64,000 bases of DNA from an uncultured Flavobacteriaceae bacterium (GTDB taxonomy: Bacteria > Bacteroidota > Bacteroidia > Flavobacteriales > Flavobacteriaceae), in contig CANNGA010000006.1 in NCBI GenBank assembly GCA_947504035.1, forward strand, positions 1-64,000, written 5' to 3'. Position numbers and translations under genes: made by a program. Shown here piece by piece: positions 21,065 through 29,766 of the stretch. Under the pieces are notes generated by a model. That model was not told the DNA's origin, ran no database searches, and was given only the letters and a program-made list of their open reading frames with translations. Positions within the stretch are counted from its first letter, which is position 1. The number at the start of each line of letters is the position of its first letter.

Positions 21065-22455
21065 TGATTAACATTTATACAAATTCAATCTGTATTGAAG
21101 AGAAAAGATATATCTTTCAACAAATTTTCAATTTATTTTTAGGAATAGAGTACAGTGTTGATATAGATGAGTCCTTAAGACACATTATTTTAGAAAAAAA
21201 ACAAAAATCAATTGTTCTTAATTCTTGTTTTTTTGAAAAATTTAAAGAGAAAAAGTGGCTCTCAAAAGATGTTCTACCTCAAAATAAATTAGAAACGATT
21301 AATTTTTGCAATACTTTTTTTAGTGACGCATATAATGATTTACCAATACTTTATGGTAGTACTTTACTTAAGTATAATAATGATAAAATAGATTTAGACA
21401 TTGATATTTTTGGATCAGCTTTTTTTATGCTTTCTCGTTATGAAGAGTTAGTTAGTGGTGTGAAAGATGATCATGGGAGGTTTCCTTTTAAAGAAAGTGT
21501 TTCGTATAAACATAAATTTATAATGAAACCCTTAATAGATTATTATACAGAAATTTTATATGAATGCATAGAGTATTTATGGGGAGATGTAAAGCGAAAA
21601 AAGAATAAAACTAAGGTGTTTTTAAGTTGTGATGTTGATTATATTAAAGACAAAGGAGTTCGTTTTCCTGGAATAATTAAAAGGATTGGTGGGGATTTTT
21701 TAATTAGAAAGTCATTGAAGAGTTTCGTAAGGTCATTAATTATTTTTTTTAAAGTTTTTATTTGTAGAAAAACGGAGTTTGACCCTTTTAACACCTTTAA
21801 TTTTATGATGAAGGTGTCTGAAAAACAGGGGCTTAAAATGGCGTTTTATTTTATTCCAGAAAATAATAAAAAATCAATTGATGGCGATTATGAGATTGAA
21901 AGCTTAGAAGTGATTGATTTAATGAAAAAAATAATAGATAGGAATCATGAAATAGGGTATCACGGAAGTTATTATTCGTATACTAACAAACAGCAAGTAA
22001 AAAAAGAACTTGGTTTGTTAAAAAAGGTACATGAAGAGGCTGGTGGAAAACTTGAAGAGATAAGAGGGGGTAGACAGCACTTTTTAAGATGGGAAACAGG
22101 AATTACCGAAAAAAATTTGGAGGCAGTTAATATGAAGTACGATAGTTCACTAGGCTATGCCGAGCACATTGGTTTTAGATGTGGTACTTCTAAAGAATAC
22201 CATTTTTATTGTTTTATGGAACGAAAGACTTTAAATTTGAAAATTAGACCGTTGGTTGTAATGGATCGTTCTTTATTCGATAAAAAATATATGAATTTAG
22301 ATAATAACTCAGCTTTAAAACAAATAAATACATTAAAAAAAGAAATTGATATAGTTAATGGTAATTTTTCAATACTTTGGCATAATTCTTATTTAGAAAA
22401 TGAAGCAAAAAAGAAACAATTTGAAAAAATAATGAATCTTTTTAGTAATAATTAA
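21064..22455 (+). CDS. Polysaccharide deacetylase family protein
   Basis: A 463-residue protein. The first 170 residues have no motif I recognise but include FGSAFFMLSRYEE, seen in DUF7033-type deacetylase-associated regions. From about residue 180 a NodB-like fold appears: KVFLSCDVDYIKDKG supplies the metal and catalytic acids, and HEIGYHGSYYSY the histidines of the second motif. Family members remove acetyl groups from N-acetyl sugars. Whether this one acts on lipid-linked intermediates or on the polymer cannot be seen; no signal peptide is evident, which favours a cytoplasmic step. It ends the tightly packed run before a 75-nt gap. Confidence 0.75.
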   Translation: MINIYTNSICIEEKRYIFQQIFNLFLGIEYSVDIDESLRHIILEKKQKSIVLNSCFFEKFKEKKWLSKDVLPQNKLETINFCNTFFSDAYNDLPILYGSTLLKYNNDKIDLDIDIFGSAFFMLSRYEELVSGVKDDHGRFPFKESVSYKHKFIMKPLIDYYTEILYECIEYLWGDVKRKKNKTKVFLSCDVDYIKDKGVRFPGIIKRIGGDFLIRKSLKSFVRSLIIFFKVFICRKTEFDPFNTFNFMMKVSEKQGLKMAFYFIPENNKKSIDGDYEIESLEVIDLMKKIIDRNHEIGYHGSYYSYTNKQQVKKELGLLKKVHEEAGGKLEEIRGGRQHFLRWETGITEKNLEAVNMKYDSSLGYAEHIGFRCGTSKEYHFYCFMERKTLNLKIRPLVVMDRSLFDKKYMNLDNNSALKQINTLKKEIDIVNGNFSILWHNSYLENEAKKKQFEKIMNLFSNN

Positions 22456-22530
22456 ACCTTATATCTTAGCACGTGTTTGTTAAAGGTCTAATTTAGTAAA
22501 TAAGAAATTTAAATTTATTTTGTATTTAGA

Positions 22531-23664
22531 ATGAAGATAGCGTATTTATTAGTTATTAATTTAAATTTATACGATGGTGTGGTAAAAAAAATAGTATCCC
22601 AAATAGAAAGTTGGGAGCATTTTGGTCACAATGTTGAAGTTTTTTGTATAACCCCTCAAAATTTAGAAGAAAGTTCTCTTTATAGGTTAAAGAGTATAAT
22701 AAATGTTTATACCGAAGGCAACAAGTTGAAAAAAGGTTTTAGATATTTTTTAGATATCTTTAATTCTAGTTCTTTTTGCGAAAAAGTTAAAAAAGATATC
22801 GAGATTTTTAATCCAGATGTATTATATGTAAGAAATACGTTTTATCAGAAATATCTTAATAAAATAGCAAAGAAATATACAGCGATCTATGAATACAATA
22901 CTTCCGAATTAAATGAGTTTAAACAGTTATCTAAAATATACTTTAAATATAAATTAGCTTATATATACTATTTACTAACGTATAAACATTTTTTTAATTC
23001 GTTTAAGGGCGTAGTTTGCGTAACGTATGAATTGGAGAGAGAATTTTTGAAGTCTGTAAACAATAGATTAAAAACAATTGTTATTCCGAATACCTTAAAT
23101 TTAAAAGAAGAAAATAAAACACATGAGATAAAACACGTAAATTCGAAACCTAATTTATTGTTTATTGGTACTCCTGGAGCAAATTGGCATGGTTTAGATA
23201 TAATAGAAAGCTTTGCAGAAGAGACACGAGGTTTGCTAGATTTTCATATCGTGGGGTTTGAAAAAAAGGATAATAAAGCGGATAATATTCATTATTATGG
23301 AATGTTATTTAGGGAGGAGTATCAAAAAATTATTGACAAATGCGATGTTGGAATAGGGACTATAGCCTTGTATAGAAAAAAAATGGAAGAGGCTTGTCCT
23401 CTTAAAGTTAGGGAATATTTATTAAACGGCTTGCCAGTGATTCTTTGTTATCAAGATACAGCTTTTATCAAAAATAAGCCGGATTGGTTACTAGAATTAC
23501 CAAATAAGGAGAGTTCTCTTTCTTTATACAAATCCGAAATATTAAATTTTTGTTCCAAGAATAGAGGGAAAAGGGTTTTGTTAGATGAAGTTAGACCTTT
23601 TATAGATTCATTACTATTTGAAGAAAAAAGACTTGACTTTTTTAAAGCGATAAAAGTTGATTAG
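22531..23664 (+). CDS. Glycosyltransferase family 4-like protein
   Basis: A 377-residue two-domain GT-B protein. The N-terminal half begins MKIAYLLVINLNLYDGVVKKI, typical of GT4 enzymes with a glycine-poor acceptor loop. The C-terminal half has LLFIGTPGANWHGLDIIESFA, YYGMLFREEYQKIIDKCDVGIGTI and ACPLKVREYLLNGLPVI, matching the donor-binding end of GT4, where the usual Glu-x7-Glu becomes ACPLKVREY. It would add one sugar of the repeat unit from a nucleotide donor. It is one of few transferases in this locus. It is preceded by a 75-nt gap. Confidence 0.8.
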   Translation: MKIAYLLVINLNLYDGVVKKIVSQIESWEHFGHNVEVFCITPQNLEESSLYRLKSIINVYTEGNKLKKGFRYFLDIFNSSSFCEKVKKDIEIFNPDVLYVRNTFYQKYLNKIAKKYTAIYEYNTSELNEFKQLSKIYFKYKLAYIYYLLTYKHFFNSFKGVVCVTYELEREFLKSVNNRLKTIVIPNTLNLKEENKTHEIKHVNSKPNLLFIGTPGANWHGLDIIESFAEETRGLLDFHIVGFEKKDNKADNIHYYGMLFREEYQKIIDKCDVGIGTIALYRKKMEEACPLKVREYLLNGLPVILCYQDTAFIKNKPDWLLELPNKESSLSLYKSEILNFCSKNRGKRVLLDEVRPFIDSLLFEEKRLDFFKAIKVD

Positions 23665-24766
23665 AAAAATTTATTTCCATTTATTTTATTTTATAGGTTT
23701 TGTAGGGCTTTTTGTCTACTCTCACACCTTTTTTTTTAATGCTTTTTTTGAGATAAGTTTTTTTTTAATCTCATTTTTAAGTATGGGGAAGATGAAATTT
23801 GGGAAAAGAATTTCTTCTTATTTTATTTTGAACCTTGGTTATATTGTATTCAGCATAGTTTATGCTATTTTCTTAAATGGCTCCAATTTCAAAGATTTTT
23901 TATTGATTTATAAGATCTATATCTATTTGTTTTTCCTGACTTTTTTATTAAACAGACAATTTTTAACCGAAAAGATTTTCTTCAATTTTCATAAGTTTTA
24001 TGTTGGAATTTTTCTTTTAAAATATTCAATTTATGTTTTTCGTTATGGGTTTTCTAGACCGATATTATTCTATGAAAATAATTTTGAGCTCATGTTACTT
24101 GCTTTATCTTTCTATTTATATTACATAAAGAAAGCTAAGGTAAGTATACTTCATCAGGTTGTCATTGGAATTATTTTTATCTTATCTGGATCAATCTCTG
24201 GAATATTAATATTATTTTTTGTTCTAGCTATAATTAATCAAAAGTACCTGTTAAAAAAAGCAATTTATTTAGTACCAATATTTATTCTGTTTAGTTTTTT
24301 TGCTTTTGAAATGATAAAAAGTAGAACAGGAGGAGAACTTGATTTTACAAGAAATGCTAGATATAAGTTCATGTTGAGTTTTTTTTATGAAGTGAGAGAG
24401 TGGAGTATTCTAGACTTTCTTGTTGGTAAAGAACGTATTACGCCTTTAAGTCAGGAAACATGTAGGTCGCTAAGATATTGGCATAGTTTATTTAGTTACA
24501 AAAAAGATGGCTCATGTTATTCAGTTATATTACATTCTTATATCTTAAGAGCAATCTACGACCATGGAGTTTTAGGTTTGTTATTTATAGTTTTTTATAT
24601 AAAAAAAATTATAGAGTTATCTGGTTATAAGACTAAGAATGCTTTGGTGGTTTTGGGGATTGTTTTAATTAATGGTCTTTCGGTGTCATCATTTAACAGT
24701 ATATATTTTGTAATTGGGGTACTCCTTTTTTTATCCGTAAAAAAGCCAGAACTTACATATAATTAA
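23657..24766 (+). CDS. Polytopic membrane protein, candidate O-antigen polymerase (Wzy)
   Basis: A 369-residue protein with about 10 hydrophobic segments and a large loop between the later helices. The start is a TTG overlapping the previous stop by 8 nt. The segment LHSYILRAIYDHGVLGLLFIV near residue 298 resembles the His-containing C-terminal block of Wzy/WaaL enzymes (H-S/N-x2-L...G-x-x-G). These proteins are too divergent to identify by sequence alone. Position within a Wzx-dependent locus makes polymerase the best reading, with the next gene as the alternative. Confidence 0.6.
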   Translation: MIRKIYFHLFYFIGFVGLFVYSHTFFFNAFFEISFFLISFLSMGKMKFGKRISSYFILNLGYIVFSIVYAIFLNGSNFKDFLLIYKIYIYLFFLTFLLNRQFLTEKIFFNFHKFYVGIFLLKYSIYVFRYGFSRPILFYENNFELMLLALSFYLYYIKKAKVSILHQVVIGIIFILSGSISGILILFFVLAIINQKYLLKKAIYLVPIFILFSFFAFEMIKSRTGGELDFTRNARYKFMLSFFYEVREWSILDFLVGKERITPLSQETCRSLRYWHSLFSYKKDGSCYSVILHSYILRAIYDHGVLGLLFIVFYIKKIIELSGYKTKNALVVLGIVLINGLSVSSFNSIYFVIGVLLFLSVKKPELTYN

Positions 24767-24778
24767 CATCTAATATCT

Positions 24779-25945
24779 TTGAAATCAAAACATATATATA
24801 CTTGGCTGATATTCATATTTGTATTAGTTATTCCTTTGAAAGAAAACTGGAGCAGTATTGCTTTGGTAGTTTATAGCATATTTTCGATATACATCTTCTT
24901 TAAATCGAAAATTAAAGATAGGATAGGGCGAAGTGATATTAACGGTATTATACATATTAGTATAGCTTTTGCTCTTGTGAGTGGTATATCGCATATTATC
25001 AATATGCCATATATTGATGATATTGATTTTAATAGGTTTTCATTTCCATTTTTAGTGTTAGGTTTTTTACTAACATTTTATTTTCGAATATTTGTTACTG
25101 TAGAAAGGACCAAAATATTTTTAGCTTTATTTATAGGTATTTCTATATCAGCGACAATGCGTATTGCTTTTTCCATATATAATTGTATTAAAACGGGTGA
25201 AAATTTTTTGTTCACCAGAGTTGAAATTCCCTATGAAGCTTTTTTCTCAAGTAACCCTTTAATATATAGTGTATTTTTAAATTTTTGTGTTTCCTATGTT
25301 TTAATAGAGATATTTAAGAATAAAAAGTCGAAGTTAATTTTAATAATGCTCCTTGTTTGTCTTTGTTTTGCAGGACTTACCTACTTTTCTACGACGGGTT
25401 TGGTTAGCTTATTTATTAATGTGGTATTAACAGTTTTGTATTTTAAGTTTAAATCTTATTATAAGAAAAGTACAGCACTTCTTTTTAGTAGTACTTTTTT
25501 AGGGTTTTTAGTGTTATTAACTCCTTTAGGGGCTAAGATGCTTACTTACGTTGATGGAGAGTCTTCTAGAGTAAGAAATTATAATACGAGTGTTTCTGTT
25601 TTTAAAGATAAAGGCATGTTTAATTTTGGCTTCGGTGTTGGTAATGAGTTAAATACTCTTCAATTAAAAAGGAAGAAAAAGTCCTGGGAGTTTTTAGAAA
25701 AATACCATGCACATAATCAGTATTTTGAATTTATTTTAGGAGGAGGTTTTCTTTATGGTCTGCTTTTTTTGTTAATGCTAATATGGTCTATTAACTATGC
25801 TCTTGTTAATGATAAATTGTTATTAGTTTTATTTTTAAATACCTGTTACACGATAATGTTTTTTGAATCATTATTAGTTATTCACAAGGGATTCTTATTT
25901 GTTTCGTATTTTTGGGTTTATTTAATTTTTGAACGGAATGAATAG
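24779..25945 (+). CDS. O-antigen ligase / Wzy_C family membrane protein
   Basis: A 388-residue protein starting at a TTG, with about 11 membrane helices. The C-terminal block YHAHNQYFEFILGGGFLYG is the recognisable Wzy_C (O-antigen ligase/polymerase) signature with its catalytic histidine, preceded by a periplasmic loop containing an arginine cluster (GESSRVRNY). It could polymerise repeat units or ligate the chain to lipid A-core. Having two such proteins side by side suggests one polymerase and one ligase, but the sequence does not say which. Confidence 0.75.
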   Translation: MKSKHIYTWLIFIFVLVIPLKENWSSIALVVYSIFSIYIFFKSKIKDRIGRSDINGIIHISIAFALVSGISHIINMPYIDDIDFNRFSFPFLVLGFLLTFYFRIFVTVERTKIFLALFIGISISATMRIAFSIYNCIKTGENFLFTRVEIPYEAFFSSNPLIYSVFLNFCVSYVLIEIFKNKKSKLILIMLLVCLCFAGLTYFSTTGLVSLFINVVLTVLYFKFKSYYKKSTALLFSSTFLGFLVLLTPLGAKMLTYVDGESSRVRNYNTSVSVFKDKGMFNFGFGVGNELNTLQLKRKKKSWEFLEKYHAHNQYFEFILGGGFLYGLLFLLMLIWSINYALVNDKLLLVLFLNTCYTIMFFESLLVIHKGFLFVSYFWVYLIFERNE

Positions 25946-26636
25946 AAAAGAGGTGAATATTTTAGAAAAATCTAAAACTGTAGGTTTTTTGAAATCGGGA
26001 ATTTATACTTTTATTAATCCATATTCTTATTCGTTACTTAGAAAAAAATGCTTGTTAGAAAACTTTGATTTTATTTTTGTTGATGGCATAAGTCTTGTCA
26101 AATTACTTTCTTTTTTTAAAATTAAAGTAGATAGAGTTAGTTTTGATATGACATCAATAGCAAATGTTGTATTTGAAGATATAGTAAAGCTTAATAAGTC
26201 ACTTTATATATTAGGCTCAGATAATAAAAGTTTACTCAAGTTTATTAAAGTTATAGAAAACACTTATCCTAATATTAATATCGTAGGTTATAGGAATGGT
26301 TTTTTCGAAAAAGAGAAACAGAAAGAAGAATTAGTGAGAACATTAGTTGATACATTGAAACCAGACGTAATTGTTGTAGGTATGGGAACACCACTTCAGG
26401 AAAAGTTTTTATTAGATTTGAAGTTGACAGGGTTTCTAGGTTCAGCTTATACTTGTGGAGGTTTTATACATCAGACTGCAAATAAAATTAATTATTATCC
26501 GAAATTGTTTGATAAATTTAATTTACGCTGGCTTTATAGAATGTATGATGAACCAAAACTCGTAAAAAGATATTTTTTATATTATCCTAAAGCTTTCTTT
26601 TATATGTTAAGTGATTTAATAATGTTAAAACGGTAA
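25938..26636 (+). CDS. WecG/TagA/CpsF family glycosyltransferase
   Basis: A product of about 232 residues of the GT26 family. FVDGISLVKLL, SFDMTSIANV, ILGSDNKSLLKF, DVIVVGMGTPLQEKF and GGFIHQTANKINYYPKLF are the ordered conserved blocks. GT26 members transfer ManNAc, ManNAcA or glucosyl-type residues to a lipid-linked first sugar. Here it is the likely second-sugar transferase. I chose the ATG at 25938; a TTG at 25929 adds three residues. It overlaps the preceding gene slightly. Confidence 0.85.
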   Translation: MNRKEVNILEKSKTVGFLKSGIYTFINPYSYSLLRKKCLLENFDFIFVDGISLVKLLSFFKIKVDRVSFDMTSIANVVFEDIVKLNKSLYILGSDNKSLLKFIKVIENTYPNINIVGYRNGFFEKEKQKEELVRTLVDTLKPDVIVVGMGTPLQEKFLLDLKLTGFLGSAYTCGGFIHQTANKINYYPKLFDKFNLRWLYRMYDEPKLVKRYFLYYPKAFFYMLSDLIMLKR

Positions 26637-26647
26637 TAATTTAATTT

Positions 26648-27634
26648 ATGAAAAAAATCCTAATCACAGGAGCAGCAGGTTTCCTAGGGTCTCACCTATG
26701 CGATAAATTTATAAAAGAAGGTTACCATGTGATTGGCATGGATAATTTCATTACTGGAGATGAAAAAAACATTAAACACTTAAATGGAAATGAATGTTTT
26801 GAATTCATGACCCACGATATTACAGAATATATTGAGATTGAAGGGACGTTAGATTATATTTTGCATTTTGCATCTCCAGCAAGTCCTATTGATTATCTTA
26901 AAATACCTATACAAACCTTAAAAGTAGGTTCCCTTGGAACTCATAATTTATTAGGTTTAGCTAAAGCTAAAAGTGCAAGAATACTCATAGCATCAACTTC
27001 CGAAGTATATGGAGACCCTCTAGTACATCCACAAACAGAAGAGTATTATGGAAATGTGAATACTATCGGCCCTAGAGGCGTGTATGATGAGGCTAAACGT
27101 TTCCAAGAGTCTATAACCATGGCTTATCATAGATTTCATGGCGTTGAAACGCGAATAGTACGTATATTTAATACATATGGTCCTCGAATGCGTTTGAATG
27201 ACGGCAGAGTTATTCCTGCTTTTATGGGGCAAGCATTACGAGGTGAAGATCTTACTGTGTTTGGAGATGGATTGCAAACAAGATCATTTTGTTATGTCGA
27301 TGACCAAATTGAAGGGATTTACAAGTTACTACTAAGTGACTATGTATACCCTATAAATATCGGTAATCCTCATGAAATAACTATTAAAGATTTTGCCGAA
27401 GAAATTATCAAGCTAACAGGAACACAACAAAAAATTATTTATAAAGATTTGCCTGTAAATGACCCATTGCAAAGACAACCGGACATTTCATTAGCAAAAA
27501 AAGAGTTAAATTGGCACCCTTTGGTAGAAAGAGCAGAAGGGATGAAAATTACTTTTGATTATTTTAAAGGGCTTTCTAAGGACGAATTGTACGCTAGTGA
27601 GCATAAGAATTTTGAAAAACATATAAAACGATAA
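26648..27634 (+). CDS. UDP-glucuronate decarboxylase-like SDR (UXS type)
   Basis: A 328-residue extended [14 protein letters not shown] binds NAD, and [15 protein letters not shown] and [15 protein letters not shown] are the UXS-type signatures. YDEAK carries the catalytic Tyr and Lys. [14 protein letters not shown] and [13 protein letters not shown] follow as usual. The family makes UDP-xylose from UDP-glucuronate, or a UDP-4-keto-pentose intermediate. No UDP-glucose dehydrogenase of the ordinary kind is in the window, so UDP-glucuronate would have to come from elsewhere. It is tightly followed by the initiating transferase gene. Confidence 0.86.
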   Translation: MKKILITGAAGFLGSHLCDKFIKEGYHVIGMDNFITGDEKNIKHLNGNECFEFMTHDITEYIEIEGTLDYILHFASPASPIDYLKIPIQTLKVGSLGTHNLLGLAKAKSARILIASTSEVYGDPLVHPQTEEYYGNVNTIGPRGVYDEAKRFQESITMAYHRFHGVETRIVRIFNTYGPRMRLNDGRVIPAFMGQALRGEDLTVFGDGLQTRSFCYVDDQIEGIYKLLLSDYVYPINIGNPHEITIKDFAEEIIKLTGTQQKIIYKDLPVNDPLQRQPDISLAKKELNWHPLVERAEGMKITFDYFKGLSKDELYASEHKNFEKHIKR

Positions 27635-27635
27635 G

Positions 27636-28991
27636 TTGAAAACATTTAAACAGGGCAGGTATTCTGGGTTTATAAAGCCTATATCGTATTTATTTGACTT
27701 AATTGTTATAATAGGAGCAGTATTCTTATTCGAAATTAACCTTTCAGATCTATCTTTATTTTTTATTTACATTTCTCTATCTTGGTTTATTGTAGCATTC
27801 TACAATGAGTTTTATGAAGTACAACGTAACACTAGAATAGTTCAAATCGTTACATTATTATTAAAACAAACTATATTATTTGCCGTTGGCCTGTATGCTT
27901 TTATAGGCTTTTTTAAGCAGCCTCATTTAAGCAGGCTTAATTTAGGTAATTATTTAATTGTAGTTTTTGTTACAGTATCTTTTCTTAAGTTTCTTACGTT
28001 TTTTCTGTTAAATAAATACCGTAGCGCATTAGGGGGTAATTTTAGGTCGGTCGTTGTTATTGGTAAAAACGATAAAACAAGACAATTAATACAGACGTTT
28101 AATTCCAGGTTAGATTTTGGTTATAAGTTTAAGAAACAATTTAGTGTAAAGGAGGACAACTTTTCGTTGAATGAATGTTTTAATTTTATTATAGAAAATG
28201 ATATTGATGAAATATTCTTCTCTGTTGCAGAGTTGTCGAACAAACAAATTAATTATTTAATCGATTTTGCAGATAATAACCTTAGAGAGTTACGATTTAT
28301 ACCAGATAATAAAGAGATTTTTTCTAAAAAATTAAAGTATGAGTATTATGACTATATCCCTGTATTATCTTTAAGAACTATACCGCTTCAAGAACGTATA
28401 AATAAAATTGCAAAACGTTTATTCGATATTCTATTTTCACTCTTTATAATTGTATGTTTATTGTCTTGGTTAACACCAATTTTAGCATTATTAATTCGTT
28501 TAGAGTCTAAAGGGCCTATATTTTTTAAGCAATCGCGTAATGGATTTAACTATAAAGAATTCGATTGTTTTAAGTTTCGCTCTATGATGCCCAATGCAAA
28601 TGCACACTTGCATCAGGCAACAAAAGGCGATAGTAGGATCACTAAAGTAGGGGCGTTTATAAGAAAAACAAGCATTGATGAATTGCCACAATTCTTCAAT
28701 GTGTTGTTTGGCGATATGTCTGTAGTGGGGCCTCGACCTCATATGGTGAGTCACACCAATATGTATGCTCGAAAAGTCGATAAGTTTATGGTGAGACACT
28801 TTGTAAAGCCTGGAATTACAGGTTTGGCACAAGTTAGTGGCTTTAGAGGTGAAATAGAAACCGACAAAGACATTATTAATCGCGTGAAATACGATATTTT
28901 TTATATCGAAAACTGGTCACTATTATTAGATATCAAGATTGTAGTGCAAACGTTTTTAAATGCAATTAAAGGCGAAAAGAAAGCGTACTAA
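27636..28991 (+). CDS. Initiating polyprenyl glycosylphosphotransferase (WcaJ/WbaP type)
   Basis: A 451-residue protein starting at TTG, one base after the previous stop. Four or five N-terminal membrane helices are followed by a Rossmann-like region (FRSVVVIGKNDKTRQLI), a membrane re-entrant helix, and the C-terminal bacterial sugar transferase domain. The latter carries KRLFDILFSLFII, ESKGPIFFKQSR, FDCFKFRSM, RKTSIDELPQFFNV, MSVVGPRPHM and KPGITGLAQVSGFRGE. It transfers a sugar-1-phosphate to undecaprenyl phosphate, starting each repeat unit. The sugar (glucose-type or HexNAc-type) is not decided by these motifs. Confidence 0.93.
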   Translation: MKTFKQGRYSGFIKPISYLFDLIVIIGAVFLFEINLSDLSLFFIYISLSWFIVAFYNEFYEVQRNTRIVQIVTLLLKQTILFAVGLYAFIGFFKQPHLSRLNLGNYLIVVFVTVSFLKFLTFFLLNKYRSALGGNFRSVVVIGKNDKTRQLIQTFNSRLDFGYKFKKQFSVKEDNFSLNECFNFIIENDIDEIFFSVAELSNKQINYLIDFADNNLRELRFIPDNKEIFSKKLKYEYYDYIPVLSLRTIPLQERINKIAKRLFDILFSLFIIVCLLSWLTPILALLIRLESKGPIFFKQSRNGFNYKEFDCFKFRSMMPNANAHLHQATKGDSRITKVGAFIRKTSIDELPQFFNVLFGDMSVVGPRPHMVSHTNMYARKVDKFMVRHFVKPGITGLAQVSGFRGEIETDKDIINRVKYDIFYIENWSLLLDIKIVVQTFLNAIKGEKKAY

Positions 28992-28992
28992 A

Positions 28993-29766
28993 ATGGCAAG
29001 TCCTTTGGTTTCTATTATAATGCCAGCTTTTAATTCAGAGCACTATATAGAACACGCTTTAACGAGTGTTATCAATCAAACGTACCCCAATTGGGAGCTT
29101 TTAATAGTAGATGATTGTTCTACAGACAACACTTTAAAAATTATAGAGAAGTTTTGTGTCCAACATGCCCAGATAAAATATTTTCAAAATACGACAAACC
29201 TAGGAGCAGCCGTAACCCGTAATAAGGCCATTAAAGAAGCTCAGGGCGTTTATATTGCTTTTTTAGATACAGACGACCAATGGGTATTTCAAAAGCTAGA
29301 AAAGCAGGTTCTATTTATGCAACAACATGATTTGGATGTGTCGTTTTCTAGTTACCATTTAATGAATGAAGGCGGCAAATTATTAGGAAAAACAGTTAAA
29401 GCACTCCCTGTACTTAACTATAACAAGTTGTTAAAATGTAATTATGTAGGGAATTTAACCGGTATGTATAATGCACAACGATTGGATAAAGTCTATGCAC
29501 CTAATTTAAGGAAGCGTCAAGATTGGTTAATGTGGCTCAAAGCACTTCAAAAGAGTGACAAAACAGCCATGGGTTTAGAAGAAGCTTTAGCTGTTTATAG
29601 GCTGCGAAAAGGGTCCATTTCTTCAAATAAAATAGCACTTTTAAAGTATAATTATCTAGTGTATCGAAACGGGTTGAAGTTTTCAACTTTAAAATCGGTA
29701 TATTATTTAGTCGTATTTCTATACGAATACTTTTTTGTGAAATCAAAGCAAACCATTACATTATAA
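28993..29766 (+). CDS. Glycosyltransferase family 2
   Basis: A product of about 257 residues. I take the ATG at 28993, two bases after the preceding stop; an upstream ATG at 28960 would add a basic 11-residue extension overlapping the previous gene. The GT-A fold is evident: SPLVSIIMPAFNSEHYI, LIVDDCSTDNTLKII, and the metal-binding DTDD in YIAFLDTDDQW, then RKRQDWLMWLKAL, which resembles the acceptor-side ED/QD motif. It adds a sugar to the repeat unit or core. Its end overlaps the convergent CapK-like gene by 11 nt. Confidence 0.9.
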   Translation: MASPLVSIIMPAFNSEHYIEHALTSVINQTYPNWELLIVDDCSTDNTLKIIEKFCVQHAQIKYFQNTTNLGAAVTRNKAIKEAQGVYIAFLDTDDQWVFQKLEKQVLFMQQHDLDVSFSSYHLMNEGGKLLGKTVKALPVLNYNKLLKCNYVGNLTGMYNAQRLDKVYAPNLRKRQDWLMWLKALQKSDKTAMGLEEALAVYRLRKGSISSNKIALLKYNYLVYRNGLKFSTLKSVYYLVVFLYEYFFVKSKQTITL

